A stretch of 46,639 nucleotides of DNA from an uncultured Clostridia bacterium (GCA_937891595.1 CALATF010000019.1:1-46639); one strand, 5' to 3'; numbered from the stretch's first letter, positions 35,519-43,746 are shown. The notes: generated by a model not told the origin, from the letters alone. Translations and numbers: made by a program.

Positions 35519-35962
35519 TTATTTTATAAATGAAACTTCTACTTTATTATTTTCTATTTTAAGAATAGCATATTCACCATTTTTAAATGCACCTGGATTT
35601 ATCAACCTTACTCCGTTAACTGATTCATCTTTTTGGCAGTGAGTATGACCATAACAAACAATATCGCAATTTTGTTCTTTAGCATAATTAGCCATAAGCA
35701 TCTTTGTAAGTTTTGCTTTATAAACATGACCGTGTGTTATCATAATTTTTTTGTCTTGAATTTTTACAAAAGTAGTAAACGGCTCATCGCTAAATAAGTC
35801 GCAATTACCACTTACCATTTTTAAGTTTTCTAAATAATAATCTTTAAAATCTCTTAATCCGTCACCCATAAAAAAAATATAATCAAAAGTATTATTAAAC
35901 AATAAATCTTCTATTTTATCTTTATTTCCATGACTATCACTAATTAAACATATTTTTAACAT
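35519..35962 (-). CDS. YfcE/MJ0936-type metallophosphoesterase
   Basis: 147 residues from ATG 35962 (MLKICLISDSHGN). A TTG six codons earlier is less likely, because AAAGG sits 8 nt before the ATG. All metal-binding motifs are present: DSHG, FMGDG, SGNCD, THGH and GHTH. They form the two-metal centre of a small phosphodiesterase. In vivo substrate is not defined for this family. It is monocistronic and converges with the ATPase gene. Confidence 0.92.
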   Translation of the reverse strand: MLKICLISDSHGNKDKIEDLLFNNTFDYIFFMGDGLRDFKDYYLENLKMVSGNCDLFSDEPFTTFVKIQDKKIMITHGHVYKAKLTKMLMANYAKEQNCDIVCYGHTHCQKDESVNGVRLINPGAFKNGEYAILKIENNKVEVSFIK

Positions 35963-36103
35963 TATACTAACCTTTCCCAAATTTTATAATATTTTTACAA
36001 AATCTTTTTTTATATAAATATTTGTATTATCTATTTATAAAAACATATTAATAATTAAAAAATATCCACTATTTATTTGTTTTTGTGGATATCTTATAAG
36101 TTA

Positions 36104-36991
36104 CTAATCTATAATTCTATTTTTATCAATTTTATTTAATAATTTGTCAATAACACTAGTTTGAATATCTAACTTACCTTTGTTTGCTTTTGCAAAAAAT
36201 TGACCTGGATAATTATGATAGTCACTACCGCCACTCATTAACAAGTTCTTTTCTTTGCAAAGATTTACTAAGTAAGCGGAATTTTCTTCAGTCATGTCAG
36301 AATGATAACATTCTAAACCATCTACTAAGTTTTCTGCCAAAATATTATCTATCATTTCTTTTGGATTTTTAATGTCATAAACACCAAAAGGATGAGCTAA
36401 TATTGCAACACCCCCGGCGTTATGAATAAGGTCAACTGCTTGTTTTAAATTTAAGCTAAATTTTGAAGAATCAAAATATAATGGGCTATCAACATTCATT
36501 AATAACTTTCTGTAAAAATGACCAGTATGTTCAATATCATACTCTTTTAAAATTTTTAAGTTTTCTTCATGCTTTGTTAATTCTTCAAAAAATATTATTT
36601 CAGGTTTTACATCATAAGAATATTCTATTTTATTATACACAAAACCCATTTTTTTACTATTTTCCAGCAGATGCTTTAATATTGCTTGTTTTAAAGCATG
36701 ATATGATTCTTTATTTACCCATCTACTATTTTTAATTTTATCATAATCATACCCAAAGCCTAATACTTCTAGTTGATTATTATGATATAAAAATCTCAAT
36801 TCGGTGCCCGGTATAATTTTACCCGAAAAATAATCATCAACCTTTATATTTTTTAATTCTGCATATGCACCCACGTCGTCATGGTCAGTAAAAGAAATAT
36901 AATCTAATTTTTTTTCTTCGGCTAACTTTAACATTTCTATTACAGTTAACTTTCCGTCTGAATTTGTAGTATGTATATGTAAATCAATCAT
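36104..36991 (-). CDS. PHP-domain phosphoesterase
   Basis: 295 residues. PHP metal motifs: MIDLHIHTTNSDG (3-13), SFTDHDDVGAY, the C-terminal ILAHPFGVYD and GGSDYHNYPG. The middle holds a larger, charged insertion (about 100-180) than in the compact RNase AM/YciV type, so substrate may differ. The enzyme probably hydrolyses a nucleotide or nucleic-acid phosphate. ATG has AAAAGGA upstream. It is monocistronic. Confidence 0.9.
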   Translation of the reverse strand: MIDLHIHTTNSDGKLTVIEMLKLAEEKKLDYISFTDHDDVGAYAELKNIKVDDYFSGKIIPGTELRFLYHNNQLEVLGFGYDYDKIKNSRWVNKESYHALKQAILKHLLENSKKMGFVYNKIEYSYDVKPEIIFFEELTKHEENLKILKEYDIEHTGHFYRKLLMNVDSPLYFDSSKFSLNLKQAVDLIHNAGGVAILAHPFGVYDIKNPKEMIDNILAENLVDGLECYHSDMTEENSAYLVNLCKEKNLLMSGGSDYHNYPGQFFAKANKGKLDIQTSVIDKLLNKIDKNRIID

Positions 36992-37039
36992 AATAAAATA
37001 TCCTTTTACTTATGTTTATTATATAATTATAAAAAAATA

Positions 37040-37066
37040 AAAGAAAGCAAAAAAGCTTTCTTTTTT
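37040..37066 (-). terminator. Intrinsic terminator of the nucleotidyltransferase gene
   Basis: AAAAGAAAGC / GCTTTCTTTT stem with T-run on the minus strand, just after the stop codon at 37065. Confidence 0.8.
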
Positions 37067-38363
37067 AAATTTCTTCTACGGCATTTATTAATTGAGTAAT
37101 AGCATCATCTTCAACTTTTGACATACCTTGAGTCATTACTCTGCAAACAGAATAAACAAAATCGTTTGTTGTATCTATATGTCCTTCAATAAAATTAAAT
37201 GTATCTACTTTTCCTTCTTCATTTTTAGCAACACTAAACAAATTTTGTTTAGGAATATTCCAAGCTGACATGCAATCATATAAATGCTCTATATCATCAC
37301 TTTCAAATCTTCCATTAAAAAAAGCTCCGTGTCCGCTTCTATATAGTAAAGTGTCTATAATCATGTCTTCTTGTTCATATACATTTATTTTTGGATTATT
37401 TTTATTTAATAAAGTTATAACTCCACAACCATTTAAAACAGAAATAGATTGAGCTATTCTTTCATCTATAACAGCATTACCTTCTTTATTTATATTAATT
37501 AAATCTTTTTCTTGAAATAAAACACAAATTTGTTCTTCTTTTTCAGGATTTCTTGATTGAGGAATAGCTTCAGCAAGGTCTGCAACGCCTTCATAGAACC
37601 TGTCAACAGTACCTATATCTTTAACATAACAAGGTGAGGTCCAAGCGCTAACCTTAAAGTCGCTATCATATATAGCCTTACTTAAAATACCTTCTTCCAT
37701 ATCCATATAACTAGGGTTGCTTGGTAATTCTCTAAATACACTTTTGTTTATAATCATAAGCCCGTTTTTAGGGGTATTTGAAAATAAACATGTTCTTGGT
37801 CCATCATTTTTACCTTGTTTTGGCATCATACTAACAATTTCATTTGTACCATTTTGAATAGTAAACAAAGGCCTATCATCTGGCTCTGAACAAGGAGAAA
37901 TTAAAACAGTTGCATCTGCATTTTCTTTTAAATGATGTTTGTACATATCTTGAACATTAATATCAAATAAAGTATCAGAATAAATAAAAAGAAAATCTTT
38001 ACCCGGTATTAAATCTTGAAGTGTTTTAGAACAAAAAGCGCCCCCTGTTCCCAGCGGACTACTTTCTTCAAAATATGTTATATTTACATTCTTATTAGGA
38101 ATATTTTTGTTAATTATATCGTTTGTAAAAGCGTTTTTAATAAACTCTTTTTTATTACCCACTACTAAAATGAAGTTTGTTACACCATTTTCAGAAAGCA
38201 CCCTCATTTGATGCTCTAAAATAGTGTCTTTAGCTTGGCCATGATAAAGGTGGTCAGTATTCCTAATATTGACCATTGCTTTTGGCAATTCACCAGTTAC
38301 AGCAGAAAGCCTTGTACCCATACCACCACACATAATAACTGCTGATAAAACTTCATTTTCCAT
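37065..38363 (-). CDS. Sugar-phosphate nucleotidyltransferase with C-terminal extension
   Basis: 432 residues. The N-terminal 240 are a nucleotidyltransferase: MCGGMGTRLS (11-20), TGELPKAMVNI, ILEHQMRVLSENGVTNFILV, ESSPLGTGGAF, LFIYSDTLFDIN and VKDIGTVDRFYEG. The set is closest in style to HddC/GmhD-like or mannose-1-phosphate guanylyltransferases. The last 150 residues include VLNGCGVITLLNKNNPKINV and DTLLYRSGHGAFFNGRFESD. They do not look like the usual left-handed beta-helix and may be a HAD-like or unknown domain. AAAGGAG lies 8 nt before ATG, with TTGAAA-17-TATAAT upstream and a dyad motif at 38480. Confidence 0.8.
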   Translation of the reverse strand: MENEVLSAVIMCGGMGTRLSAVTGELPKAMVNIRNTDHLYHGQAKDTILEHQMRVLSENGVTNFILVVGNKKEFIKNAFTNDIINKNIPNKNVNITYFEESSPLGTGGAFCSKTLQDLIPGKDFLFIYSDTLFDINVQDMYKHHLKENADATVLISPCSEPDDRPLFTIQNGTNEIVSMMPKQGKNDGPRTCLFSNTPKNGLMIINKSVFRELPSNPSYMDMEEGILSKAIYDSDFKVSAWTSPCYVKDIGTVDRFYEGVADLAEAIPQSRNPEKEEQICVLFQEKDLININKEGNAVIDERIAQSISVLNGCGVITLLNKNNPKINVYEQEDMIIDTLLYRSGHGAFFNGRFESDDIEHLYDCMSAWNIPKQNLFSVAKNEEGKVDTFNFIEGHIDTTNDFVYSVCRVMTQGMSKVEDDAITQLINAVEEI

Positions 38364-38414
38364 AACTATACTCCTTTATTTTCGCTAATGCAAAAAAAAA
38401 GAAATTAGGTCACC

Positions 38415-38443
38415 ATTATAATTCAACATTTTTTATTTTTCAA
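38415..38443 (-). promoter_or_regulatory. Promoter of the nucleotidyltransferase gene
   Basis: Minus strand TTGAAA, 17-bp spacer, TATAAT, about 50 bp before the ATG. Confidence 0.75.
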
Positions 38444-38479
38444 TACCTTTTTAAAATTTTTTATTAATTTTTATGTTTT

Positions 38480-38494
38480 TGTGCAATTTGCACA
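38480..38494. promoter_or_regulatory. Operator-like dyad motif, copy B
   Basis: Perfect dyad TGTGCAATTTGCACA with a T-run on its left, matching copies at 15400 and 41198. It sits 36 bp upstream of the -35 box of the nucleotidyltransferase promoter (minus strand) and 118 bp upstream of the tRNA-Arg promoter (plus). Confidence 0.55.
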
Positions 38495-38612
38495 TATTCT
38501 ACAAATTTTTACAATATTTTTTTGTTTTTTGTTTTTATGGTAATTGAACTAAATATTTGTTTATTATATAGTTACCTTTATAATCAACAGTTAAATTCAA
38601 ATAAAAAATAGA

Positions 38613-38641
38613 TTGACTTTTATTTAATTTATAACTATACT
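38613..38641 (+). promoter_or_regulatory. tRNA-Arg promoter
   Basis: TTGACT, 17-bp spacer, TATACT, 35 bp before the tRNA. Confidence 0.85.
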
Positions 38642-38676
38642 ACTACTCGTAAAGTTAATTAACTTTTTTATATCAA

Positions 38677-38753
38677 GCAATCATAGCTCAATTGGATAGA
38701 GCGTTGCGCTACGGACGCAAAGGTTTGGGGTTCGAGTCCCTATGGTTGCACCA
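38677..38753 (+). tRNA. tRNA-Arg (anticodon ACG)
   Basis: Acceptor GCAATCA/TGGTTGC, anticodon arm TTGCG-CTACGGA-CGCAA, T-arm GGGG-TTCGAGT-CCCT, encoded CCA. A34 should be edited to inosine to read CGN codons. Confidence 0.97.
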
Positions 38754-38756
38754 AAA

Positions 38757-38790
38757 ATAAAAACCGAACTGTTTTTGTTCGGTTTTTTTG
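38757..38790 (+). terminator. Terminator of tRNA-Arg (bidirectional)
   Basis: AAAAACCGAAC / GTTCGGTTTTT hairpin followed by T-run; also ends the convergent Rsm22-like gene. Confidence 0.88.
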
Positions 38791-38792
38791 TT

Positions 38793-39755
38793 TTAAAAAT
38801 TAAAAATATCGCCATGCTTTATCTTTTTTGCTTTTGAATAGTTTTCTTTATCTTTTTTAGTTATTGTAATATTATTTACCTTACCTCCATTATTACACAA
38901 CTTTAAATCTATACAACTTTTTCTAACAATAGGTTTTCTAATTACCATATTTTCAACATTTTTTATATCTTGTTTTGAAAGTAATAAATAAAAATACTTT
39001 TCATCCTCATACCCAAGTGCGCCACCTTTTATATTCTTTAAAAACTTACTTCTGTTTAACCTTACTGTAAAATTACAATAATCATTAATTAGTGGACATT
39101 TTTTACAATGGGTACAAGGTAATAAAACTTTTAAATTTTTAGCCACAACACAATCTCTTATTTGCATCATTTTTTGATAAGATTTAGGTGTGCCAGGTTC
39201 AACTAATAATATATATTTATTTGCTTTGTTAATCATTAAATCCAAAGCTTTATAACTATCCTTTTCTGCCATTTCGTTTAGCATAAATGACTCTATAACC
39301 AAATCACAATTAGATAAATTATTAGTTTCTTTAGACAAAACATCTTGTAAAACATATTCAATGTTTAAATTTAAGCTTTTACACAAAACTTTAGCATACT
39401 TTTGCATACACTTTTCTCTTTCAACAGCTGTTATATTAATATTGCTAAAAAAGTTTTCTAAAGCCCATAAAACAGAACCCGTACCACTACCCAAATCTAA
39501 AACACTTTCCACTTCACTTTTGTCTACAACTTGAAATATCGTTTTTAAAACTTTATCAACTATAATCGAAGTTTCATTCATTCTACTTGCAACATAACTT
39601 AGTGCCTGCTTATCGTTATTCACAACGCTACCTGAGTTAATATTTTCTTCCCTATATTTTTTACTTATGTTTATAAAATCTTGTTGCAATTTAGAAAAGT
39701 TTTCTTTGCTTAATAGTTGTTCAATTTCTTGTATCTGATTTAAATTGTTATCCAT
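38793..39755 (-). CDS. Rsm22-like rRNA methyltransferase family protein
   Basis: About 320 residues from ATG 39755 (MDNNLNQIQEIEQLL). A longer frame from 39803 would start upstream of the apparent -10 box. SAM-binding motif I is VLDLGSGTGSVLWAL, followed by NITAVEREKCM, DLVIESFMLNEM and LLVEPGTPKSYQKMMQIRD. The four-Cys cluster LPCTHCKKCPLINDYCNF resembles the Fe-S/zinc site of Rsm22/METTL17, and NRSKFLKNIKGGALGYEDE completes the family picture. These proteins act in small-subunit ribosome assembly. No RBS is seen; TGCTACAAT ends 6 nt before the ATG, so the message is probably leaderless. Confidence 0.8.
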   Translation of the reverse strand: MDNNLNQIQEIEQLLSKENFSKLQQDFINISKKYREENINSGSVVNNDKQALSYVASRMNETSIIVDKVLKTIFQVVDKSEVESVLDLGSGTGSVLWALENFFSNINITAVEREKCMQKYAKVLCKSLNLNIEYVLQDVLSKETNNLSNCDLVIESFMLNEMAEKDSYKALDLMINKANKYILLVEPGTPKSYQKMMQIRDCVVAKNLKVLLPCTHCKKCPLINDYCNFTVRLNRSKFLKNIKGGALGYEDEKYFYLLLSKQDIKNVENMVIRKPIVRKSCIDLKLCNNGGKVNNITITKKDKENYSKAKKIKHGDIFNF

Positions 39756-39761
39756 GTTTTT

Positions 39762-39790
39762 ATTGTAGCATATTAAGTTTATATGTTTAA
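39762..39790 (-). promoter_or_regulatory. Extended -10 promoter of the Rsm22-like gene, leaderless
   Basis: Minus strand TTAAAC, 17-bp spacer with TGC just before TACAAT, then six bases and ATG. Transcription would start at the initiation codon. Confidence 0.5.
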
Positions 39791-39854
39791 ATCGTTTTAA
39801 CATTTTATTTATTAAATTGAATATTTTTTGTTATAAAAATTTTAAATAAAATTG

Positions 39855-39883
39855 TTACAATTATTATCTTAATATGGTATAAT
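39855..39883 (+). promoter_or_regulatory. Promoter of the poly-G gene and tyrA
   Basis: TTACAA, 17-bp spacer with TGG before TATAAT, about 25 bp before the ATG at 39909. Confidence 0.75.
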
Positions 39884-39908
39884 TTTTTTCATAATAAGGA
39901 GAAAAAAT

Positions 39909-40305
39909 ATGGCAAGCTTTATTGAAGTTAATGACACTTTAAGAATAACAAAGGAACAAGGTTTTCCTAAAGAACTTGATTATAATAAACACATTTCCTG
40001 TGGGGGGGGGGTATTATAATGCAAAAATGTTTGAAGGTAAGATTTTTGAATTTAAAGACAAACCTTCTATAAGAATTTACAAAATACCACCTGTTAGGAA
40101 TTTTTTGGTTGAATATACTAACGACGGAAAATGGTTGTACTGGGGCTTATGTCATGTAATAGAAACAACATGCGACTATGAAAACCAAACAACATCTGGT
40201 AAATTTAAAATTATTTATATCAACACACCAGAAGAAATGAAAACAACGTTTAATGTTGTCGACAGAGTGTGGAAAAACGACTTTTTTAACAGAACTGAAA
40301 ATTGA
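39909..40305 (+). CDS. Hypothetical protein, out of frame at a G10 tract (possible phase-variable gene)
   Basis: ATG 39909 has a strong AAGGAG and opens MASFIEVNDTLRITKEQGFP...YNKHISCGGG, then stops at TAA 40017-40019, just past ten consecutive G (40002-40011). The neighbouring frame continues YYNAKMFEGKIFEFKDKPSI to the stop at 40305 (GKWLYWGLCHVIE, TSGKFKIIYINTPEEM). Nine, six or twelve G would give one continuous protein of about 131 residues; ten switches it off. A start inside the second frame (39976) has no RBS. I do not know the family. tyrA starts 21 bp downstream, so this frame state could also affect tyrA translation. Confidence 0.7.
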
Positions 40306-40326
40306 TAATAACTAGGAGTTTTAAAT

Positions 40327-41151
40327 ATGAACATGATGATTGCTGGGCTTGGCCTTATAGGTGGCTCTATGGCGAAATCCTTAAAGCGTGCAGGTTTTAA
40401 AGTTGATGGCTTTGATAAAGACGAAGTATTAGACTTTGCTTTAAATGAAAAGATAATAGATAATAAAGTAACAGATTTTACAAATTATGATTTAGTATTT
40501 ATTGCCCTACCGCCAGACGCAACAATGAACTTCTTGGATAACAAAAAATTTAAAGACGGAGCAATAGTTGCAGACATTTGTGGCGTAAAAGGTGTTATTG
40601 AAAAATTAGTATATAGAAGTCCTAGAAATTACAAATATGTTGGTTGTCACCCTATGGCAGGTAAAGAAGTTTCTGGAATTAAAAACTCTACTGAAAAACT
40701 TTTTGACAATGCAAACATGATAATAGTTGAAAACGAATATACAAATGCTGAAGCTGTTCAAACATTAACTGAATTATTTGCCAAAATGGGATTTAAGTTA
40801 ATAAAACATTGTTCTTCTGACCAGCATGATAGAAAAATTGCATACACTTCCCAACTTGCACATATTGTTAGCAATGCTTATGTAAAAAGTCCTGCTGGAA
40901 AAAATTACGTAGGCTTCACTGGTGGAAGCTTTCAAGATATGACCCGTATTGCAGGAGTTGACGAAGAAGTTTGGACAAGACTTTATATGTTAAACAAAGA
41001 AAAGATTAGTGAAGAACTTTCTACACTTATTACAAATTTACAAAAATATTTAATTGCTTTTAATAATAATGACGAACAAGCTTTAAAGGAATTGCTAAAA
41101 GAAGGCAGAAAAGAAAAAGCAAGATTAGATAGCGAAAAACCTATTATTTAA
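40327..41151 (+). CDS. tyrA: Prephenate dehydrogenase
   Basis: 274 residues. It oxidises prephenate to 4-hydroxyphenylpyruvate for tyrosine synthesis. The NAD-binding motif is MIAGLGLIGGSMAKSLKRAGF. FIALPPDATM and the active-site VGCHPMAGKEVSG follow, with YTSQLAHIVSNAYV and GGSFQDMTRIAGVDEEVW in the helical domain. No ACT domain is attached, as in short monofunctional forms. TAGGAG lies 9 nt before the ATG. No other aromatic-pathway gene is adjacent; the upstream partner is the poly-G gene. Confidence 0.94.
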   Translation: MNMMIAGLGLIGGSMAKSLKRAGFKVDGFDKDEVLDFALNEKIIDNKVTDFTNYDLVFIALPPDATMNFLDNKKFKDGAIVADICGVKGVIEKLVYRSPRNYKYVGCHPMAGKEVSGIKNSTEKLFDNANMIIVENEYTNAEAVQTLTELFAKMGFKLIKHCSSDQHDRKIAYTSQLAHIVSNAYVKSPAGKNYVGFTGGSFQDMTRIAGVDEEVWTRLYMLNKEKISEELSTLITNLQKYLIAFNNNDEQALKELLKEGRKEKARLDSEKPII

Positions 41152-41172
41152 TTTTTAAATAATAGGTTTCTT
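41137..41172 (+). terminator. Terminator of tyrA
   Basis: AAACCTATTATTTAA / TTAAATAATAGGTTT hairpin including the tyrA stop codon, followed by a T-rich stretch. Confidence 0.8.
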
Positions 41173-41197
41173 ATTTTATAAATTAAACTTAAGTTTT

Positions 41198-41212
41198 TGT
41201 ACAAAATGCACA
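41198..41212. promoter_or_regulatory. Operator-like dyad motif, copy C
   Basis: TGTACAAAATGCACA with a T-run on its left, directly abutting the -35 box of the downstream promoter, a position typical of activator sites. Confidence 0.55.
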
Positions 41213-41241
41213 TTGAATTAAACATTAAATTATATTAAAAT
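41213..41241 (+). promoter_or_regulatory. Promoter of 41269-42144
   Basis: TTGAAT, 17-bp spacer, TAAAAT, 27 bp before ATG. Confidence 0.75.
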
Positions 41242-41268
41242 AATTTTGTATTTAAGGAGAATTTTTAT

Positions 41269-42144
41269 ATGAATGAAAATTTTAATGCCATGATTTCAAC
41301 ATTACAACAATCTGCAACAGACACTCAAGAAAAAATGAATTCTTACGTAAAATCAGATAGAGTTTATACCGATGCAACACATGAAATTCAAAAAGAATAT
41401 CACGATAAATTAAAAATTTTAGAACAAAAGTTTAATGAAGATAGAACTTCACTAAGTGAAATAAAAGATGCTAAAATAAATTCTATTGATAAAACTGAAT
41501 ATGAAGAAAATGAGCAAATAGCTAATACAGCTCAAATGGATTTTAGAAGCGTTTTTTCTCAATTAAAACAATCTTTTAATATAAATAACGACCAAATGTG
41601 TCAAATATTACAGAATCAAACTGGGTTACAATGGAAATTTTTACCTGTTGTTGGAAAACCAGTTTTTTTCCACCAATCAGGATGTGTACCTTTGCACCCA
41701 TACGGTATGCTTTTAGTGAATGAAAATGATGAAAATTTTGATAATGAAGCATATTACACAGGCTCTAATGATGTTGGAGGTATAGTTGTCCCTCAATCTG
41801 AAACTTGCTATCCAGGTTCAGTTGGTGCAAGTAGCGATGAAAATGCAAATGCAAAATTAGAAAACTTTAACTGGGGGCATTTATACCTTTATTCTAAAGT
41901 AAGACAAACCCAAAAAGAAATTAATGAAAATGATATATCAAAAAGCGAAGAAAATAACGAAGTTGCTGTTGTTTCACATAAAGACATTTCTTATTCATTA
42001 GTAGACCACGACATAATAAGCCTTTATGAATACCGCCCAACAATAGTTGAACTTGTAACTTCAGCTATAGATAGTGAATTTAATTTAGTTAAAACTAACC
42101 CTGTAGAAGAAACTACTCAATTAGCACCTAGTTTCGCTGAATAG
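41269..42144 (+). CDS. Orphan protein with N-terminal coiled coil; C-terminal-tail group
   Basis: 291 residues, soluble. The first 90 are heptad-like and charged (ATDTQEKMNSYVKSD, EIQKEYHDKLKILEQKFNED), predicting a coiled coil. The middle (about 105-215) is a compact, Gly/aromatic-rich domain (FLPVVGKPVFFHQSGCVPLH, TGSNDVGGIVVPQSETCYPG, NWGHLYLYSKV) with conserved-looking His and Cys but no family I know. An acidic linker leads to DIISLYEYRPTIVELV and the tail ETTQLAPSFAE (Phe at -3). AAGGAG precedes ATG. It is monocistronic, with its own promoter, dyad motif and terminator. Confidence 0.6.
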   Translation: MNENFNAMISTLQQSATDTQEKMNSYVKSDRVYTDATHEIQKEYHDKLKILEQKFNEDRTSLSEIKDAKINSIDKTEYEENEQIANTAQMDFRSVFSQLKQSFNINNDQMCQILQNQTGLQWKFLPVVGKPVFFHQSGCVPLHPYGMLLVNENDENFDNEAYYTGSNDVGGIVVPQSETCYPGSVGASSDENANAKLENFNWGHLYLYSKVRQTQKEINENDISKSEENNEVAVVSHKDISYSLVDHDIISLYEYRPTIVELVTSAIDSEFNLVKTNPVEETTQLAPSFAE

Positions 42145-42206
42145 TTTACAAACAAAATATAACATTAATTTACGAAAAAGCTTTAGCCATTATTAACGAC
42201 AACCGA

Positions 42207-42238
42207 ATAAAAGAAGTAATTTTACTTCTTTTTTTTTG
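42207..42238 (+). terminator. Terminator of 41269-42144
   Basis: AAAAGAAGTAA / TTACTTCTTTT hairpin followed by T-run. Confidence 0.85.
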
Positions 42239-42317
42239 TTTACTACTTAACAAACTATAAAATATTATGGTATAAATAAATTATAAAAGAATAATTAATT
42301 TAAAAAAGAGGTATTTT

Positions 42318-43037
42318 ATGATAGCTGTTGTAACAGGTGGCACAAGTGGCATAGGTTTTGAAATAAGCAAACAATTTATTTCTAGAGGAGATATTGTTTA
42401 TGCCATATATAAATCAGATGATAATAAGGCAGAAAACGCAAAAACGCAAATAAATAATCCTAATTTTATTACTAAAAAATTAGATATTACAAATGAAGAA
42501 AAAGTTAAACAATTCTTTTCTTCTTTAAAAGAATTAGATTTCCTTATTAACTGTGCTGGTACAAGTATAGAAAACAATTTCGAAATATTAAGCATGCAAG
42601 ATATTAAATATGTAATGGATGTAAACGTTTTTGGAAAAATGATTTGTGCTAAATACGCCTTACCTTTACTTAAAAAATCAAAATGCCCAAGAATAATAAA
42701 CATAGCTTCGCGTTTTGCTCAAAAACCTTTTATAGAAGGAATGATGGCATATTGTTGTAGCGAAGCAAGTATTGATATGATGACAAAGGTTTTAGCGTTA
42801 GAGTTTGCTAAATATGGCATTAAAACAAATACTATTAGCCCTTCTCTTACCCTTACTCCACTAACTGAAAGTATTTACACAAAAGAAAAAATAGAAACAA
42901 TTTCTAGTAAAAATCCAAGCAAACGTTTAGGTAAGCCTGAAGATGTGGCAAATGTGGTTTTGTTTTTATGTAACGAAAAATCAGATTATATTAACGGTGA
43001 AAATATTAATGTTAATGGCGGAATACTTTTAATTTAA
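42318..43037 (+). CDS. SDR-family oxidoreductase (FabG-like), catalytic Lys replaced
   Basis: 239 residues, a classical short-chain dehydrogenase fold. Cofactor motif TGGTSGIGFEI (6-16), NCAGTS (78-83), INIAS with Ser131, and PSLTLTPLTESIY. The active-site YxxxK reads Y145-C-C-S-E149, so the catalytic lysine is a glutamate. It may be an inactive or altered-function homolog. Substrate is unknown. AGAGG precedes the ATG. It is monocistronic, between an orphan gene and a HAD hydrolase. Confidence 0.85.
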   Translation: MIAVVTGGTSGIGFEISKQFISRGDIVYAIYKSDDNKAENAKTQINNPNFITKKLDITNEEKVKQFFSSLKELDFLINCAGTSIENNFEILSMQDIKYVMDVNVFGKMICAKYALPLLKKSKCPRIINIASRFAQKPFIEGMMAYCCSEASIDMMTKVLALEFAKYGIKTNTISPSLTLTPLTESIYTKEKIETISSKNPSKRLGKPEDVANVVLFLCNEKSDYINGENINVNGGILLI

Positions 43038-43040
43038 TAT

Positions 43041-43076
43041 AAAAAAGAGAACGCATACGTAACGTTCTCTTTTTAT
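43041..43076. terminator. Bidirectional terminator
   Basis: AAAAAGAGAACG / CGTTCTCTTTTT hairpin between the SDR and the convergent HAD gene. Confidence 0.85.
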
Positions 43077-43083
43077 TTGCTCT

Positions 43084-43746
43084 TTAATTACTTTTTTCAT
43101 CTGTTAATGGTCTTATTACAAACTTTGCATCTTTTAAACTACCAACATTTACTATAGTTTCAACCCCTATAGGTAAAATATCTAGTTCCTTGGCTTTTTT
43201 TAATGCAAAATTTGTATCTTCAAATAATACTATTTTCTTATTGTTTACATTTAAAAAGTTACTAATATTATCTAAAAAATATTCTTTAGAAACTTTTAAG
43301 TCAGGCAAACAAAAAATATTGTCAAAATATTTATAAATATCTTTATCTTTTAACATTTCAAACAATATTTTATGTGTTTGGTTAGATAAAATATAGAATG
43401 ACTTATCTTTCTTTAATTTTACAAGTTCAAAAAAATAATCAAAAACATTTAGGTTGGCTTTTCTTAAAATGTCTAAAGCAATATCTATTTTTTCAGCTAT
43501 CATCTTTTGTTTATCAAAATCTACGCAAAAATCTTTTTTATACATTTCAAATATTTCATCATCTTGTTTGCCTTTATATCTTCTAAGAAACTCCTCACTT
43601 GTAATATCTACTTCCCTACCAAGTATTTTCTTTAATATTTCCAAGTGAGCTTTCATATGTAATTCTTCTGTTTCTACTAAAGTACCATCAAAATCAAATA
43701 AAAAGATGTCTTTATCTTGCAATTCTTTTAAAATTTTGTTATCCAT
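43084..43746 (-). CDS. HAD-superfamily hydrolase (phosphatase / beta-phosphoglucomutase-like)
   Basis: 220 residues. Motif I DIFLFDFDGTLVETEELHMK (Asp18, Asp20), a helical cap (EEFLRRYKGKQDDEIF), motif II ILSNQT, motif III Lys in LKVSKEYFLDNI, and motif IV VLFEDTNFALKKAKELDI. The alpha-helical C1 cap fits sugar-phosphate phosphatases and mutases. Substrate is not predicted. It is monocistronic, sharing a terminator with the SDR gene. Confidence 0.9.
   Translation of the reverse strand: MDNKILKELQDKDIFLFDFDGTLVETEELHMKAHLEILKKILGREVDITSEEFLRRYKGKQDDEIFEMYKKDFCVDFDKQKMIAEKIDIALDILRKANLNVFDYFFELVKLKKDKSFYILSNQTHKILFEMLKDKDIYKYFDNIFCLPDLKVSKEYFLDNISNFLNVNNKKIVLFEDTNFALKKAKELDILPIGVETIVNVGSLKDAKFVIRPLTDEKSN

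Noticed and set aside
38480..38494. GlnR/TnrA box
   Set aside because: That box is a 17-mer TGTNA-N7-TNACA. The motif here is 15 bp with a fixed CA...TG interior, so the half-site spacing differs.
38536..38611. Small plus-strand gene of 24 codons starting ATGGTAATTGAAC
   Set aside because: No ribosome binding site, low complexity and no promoter of its own; it precedes the tRNA-Arg promoter and is most likely chance.
39976..40305. Independent 109-residue gene starting within the poly-G region
   Set aside because: It has no RBS. The promoter and strong RBS belong to the ATG at 39909, whose frame joins this one if one G is removed.
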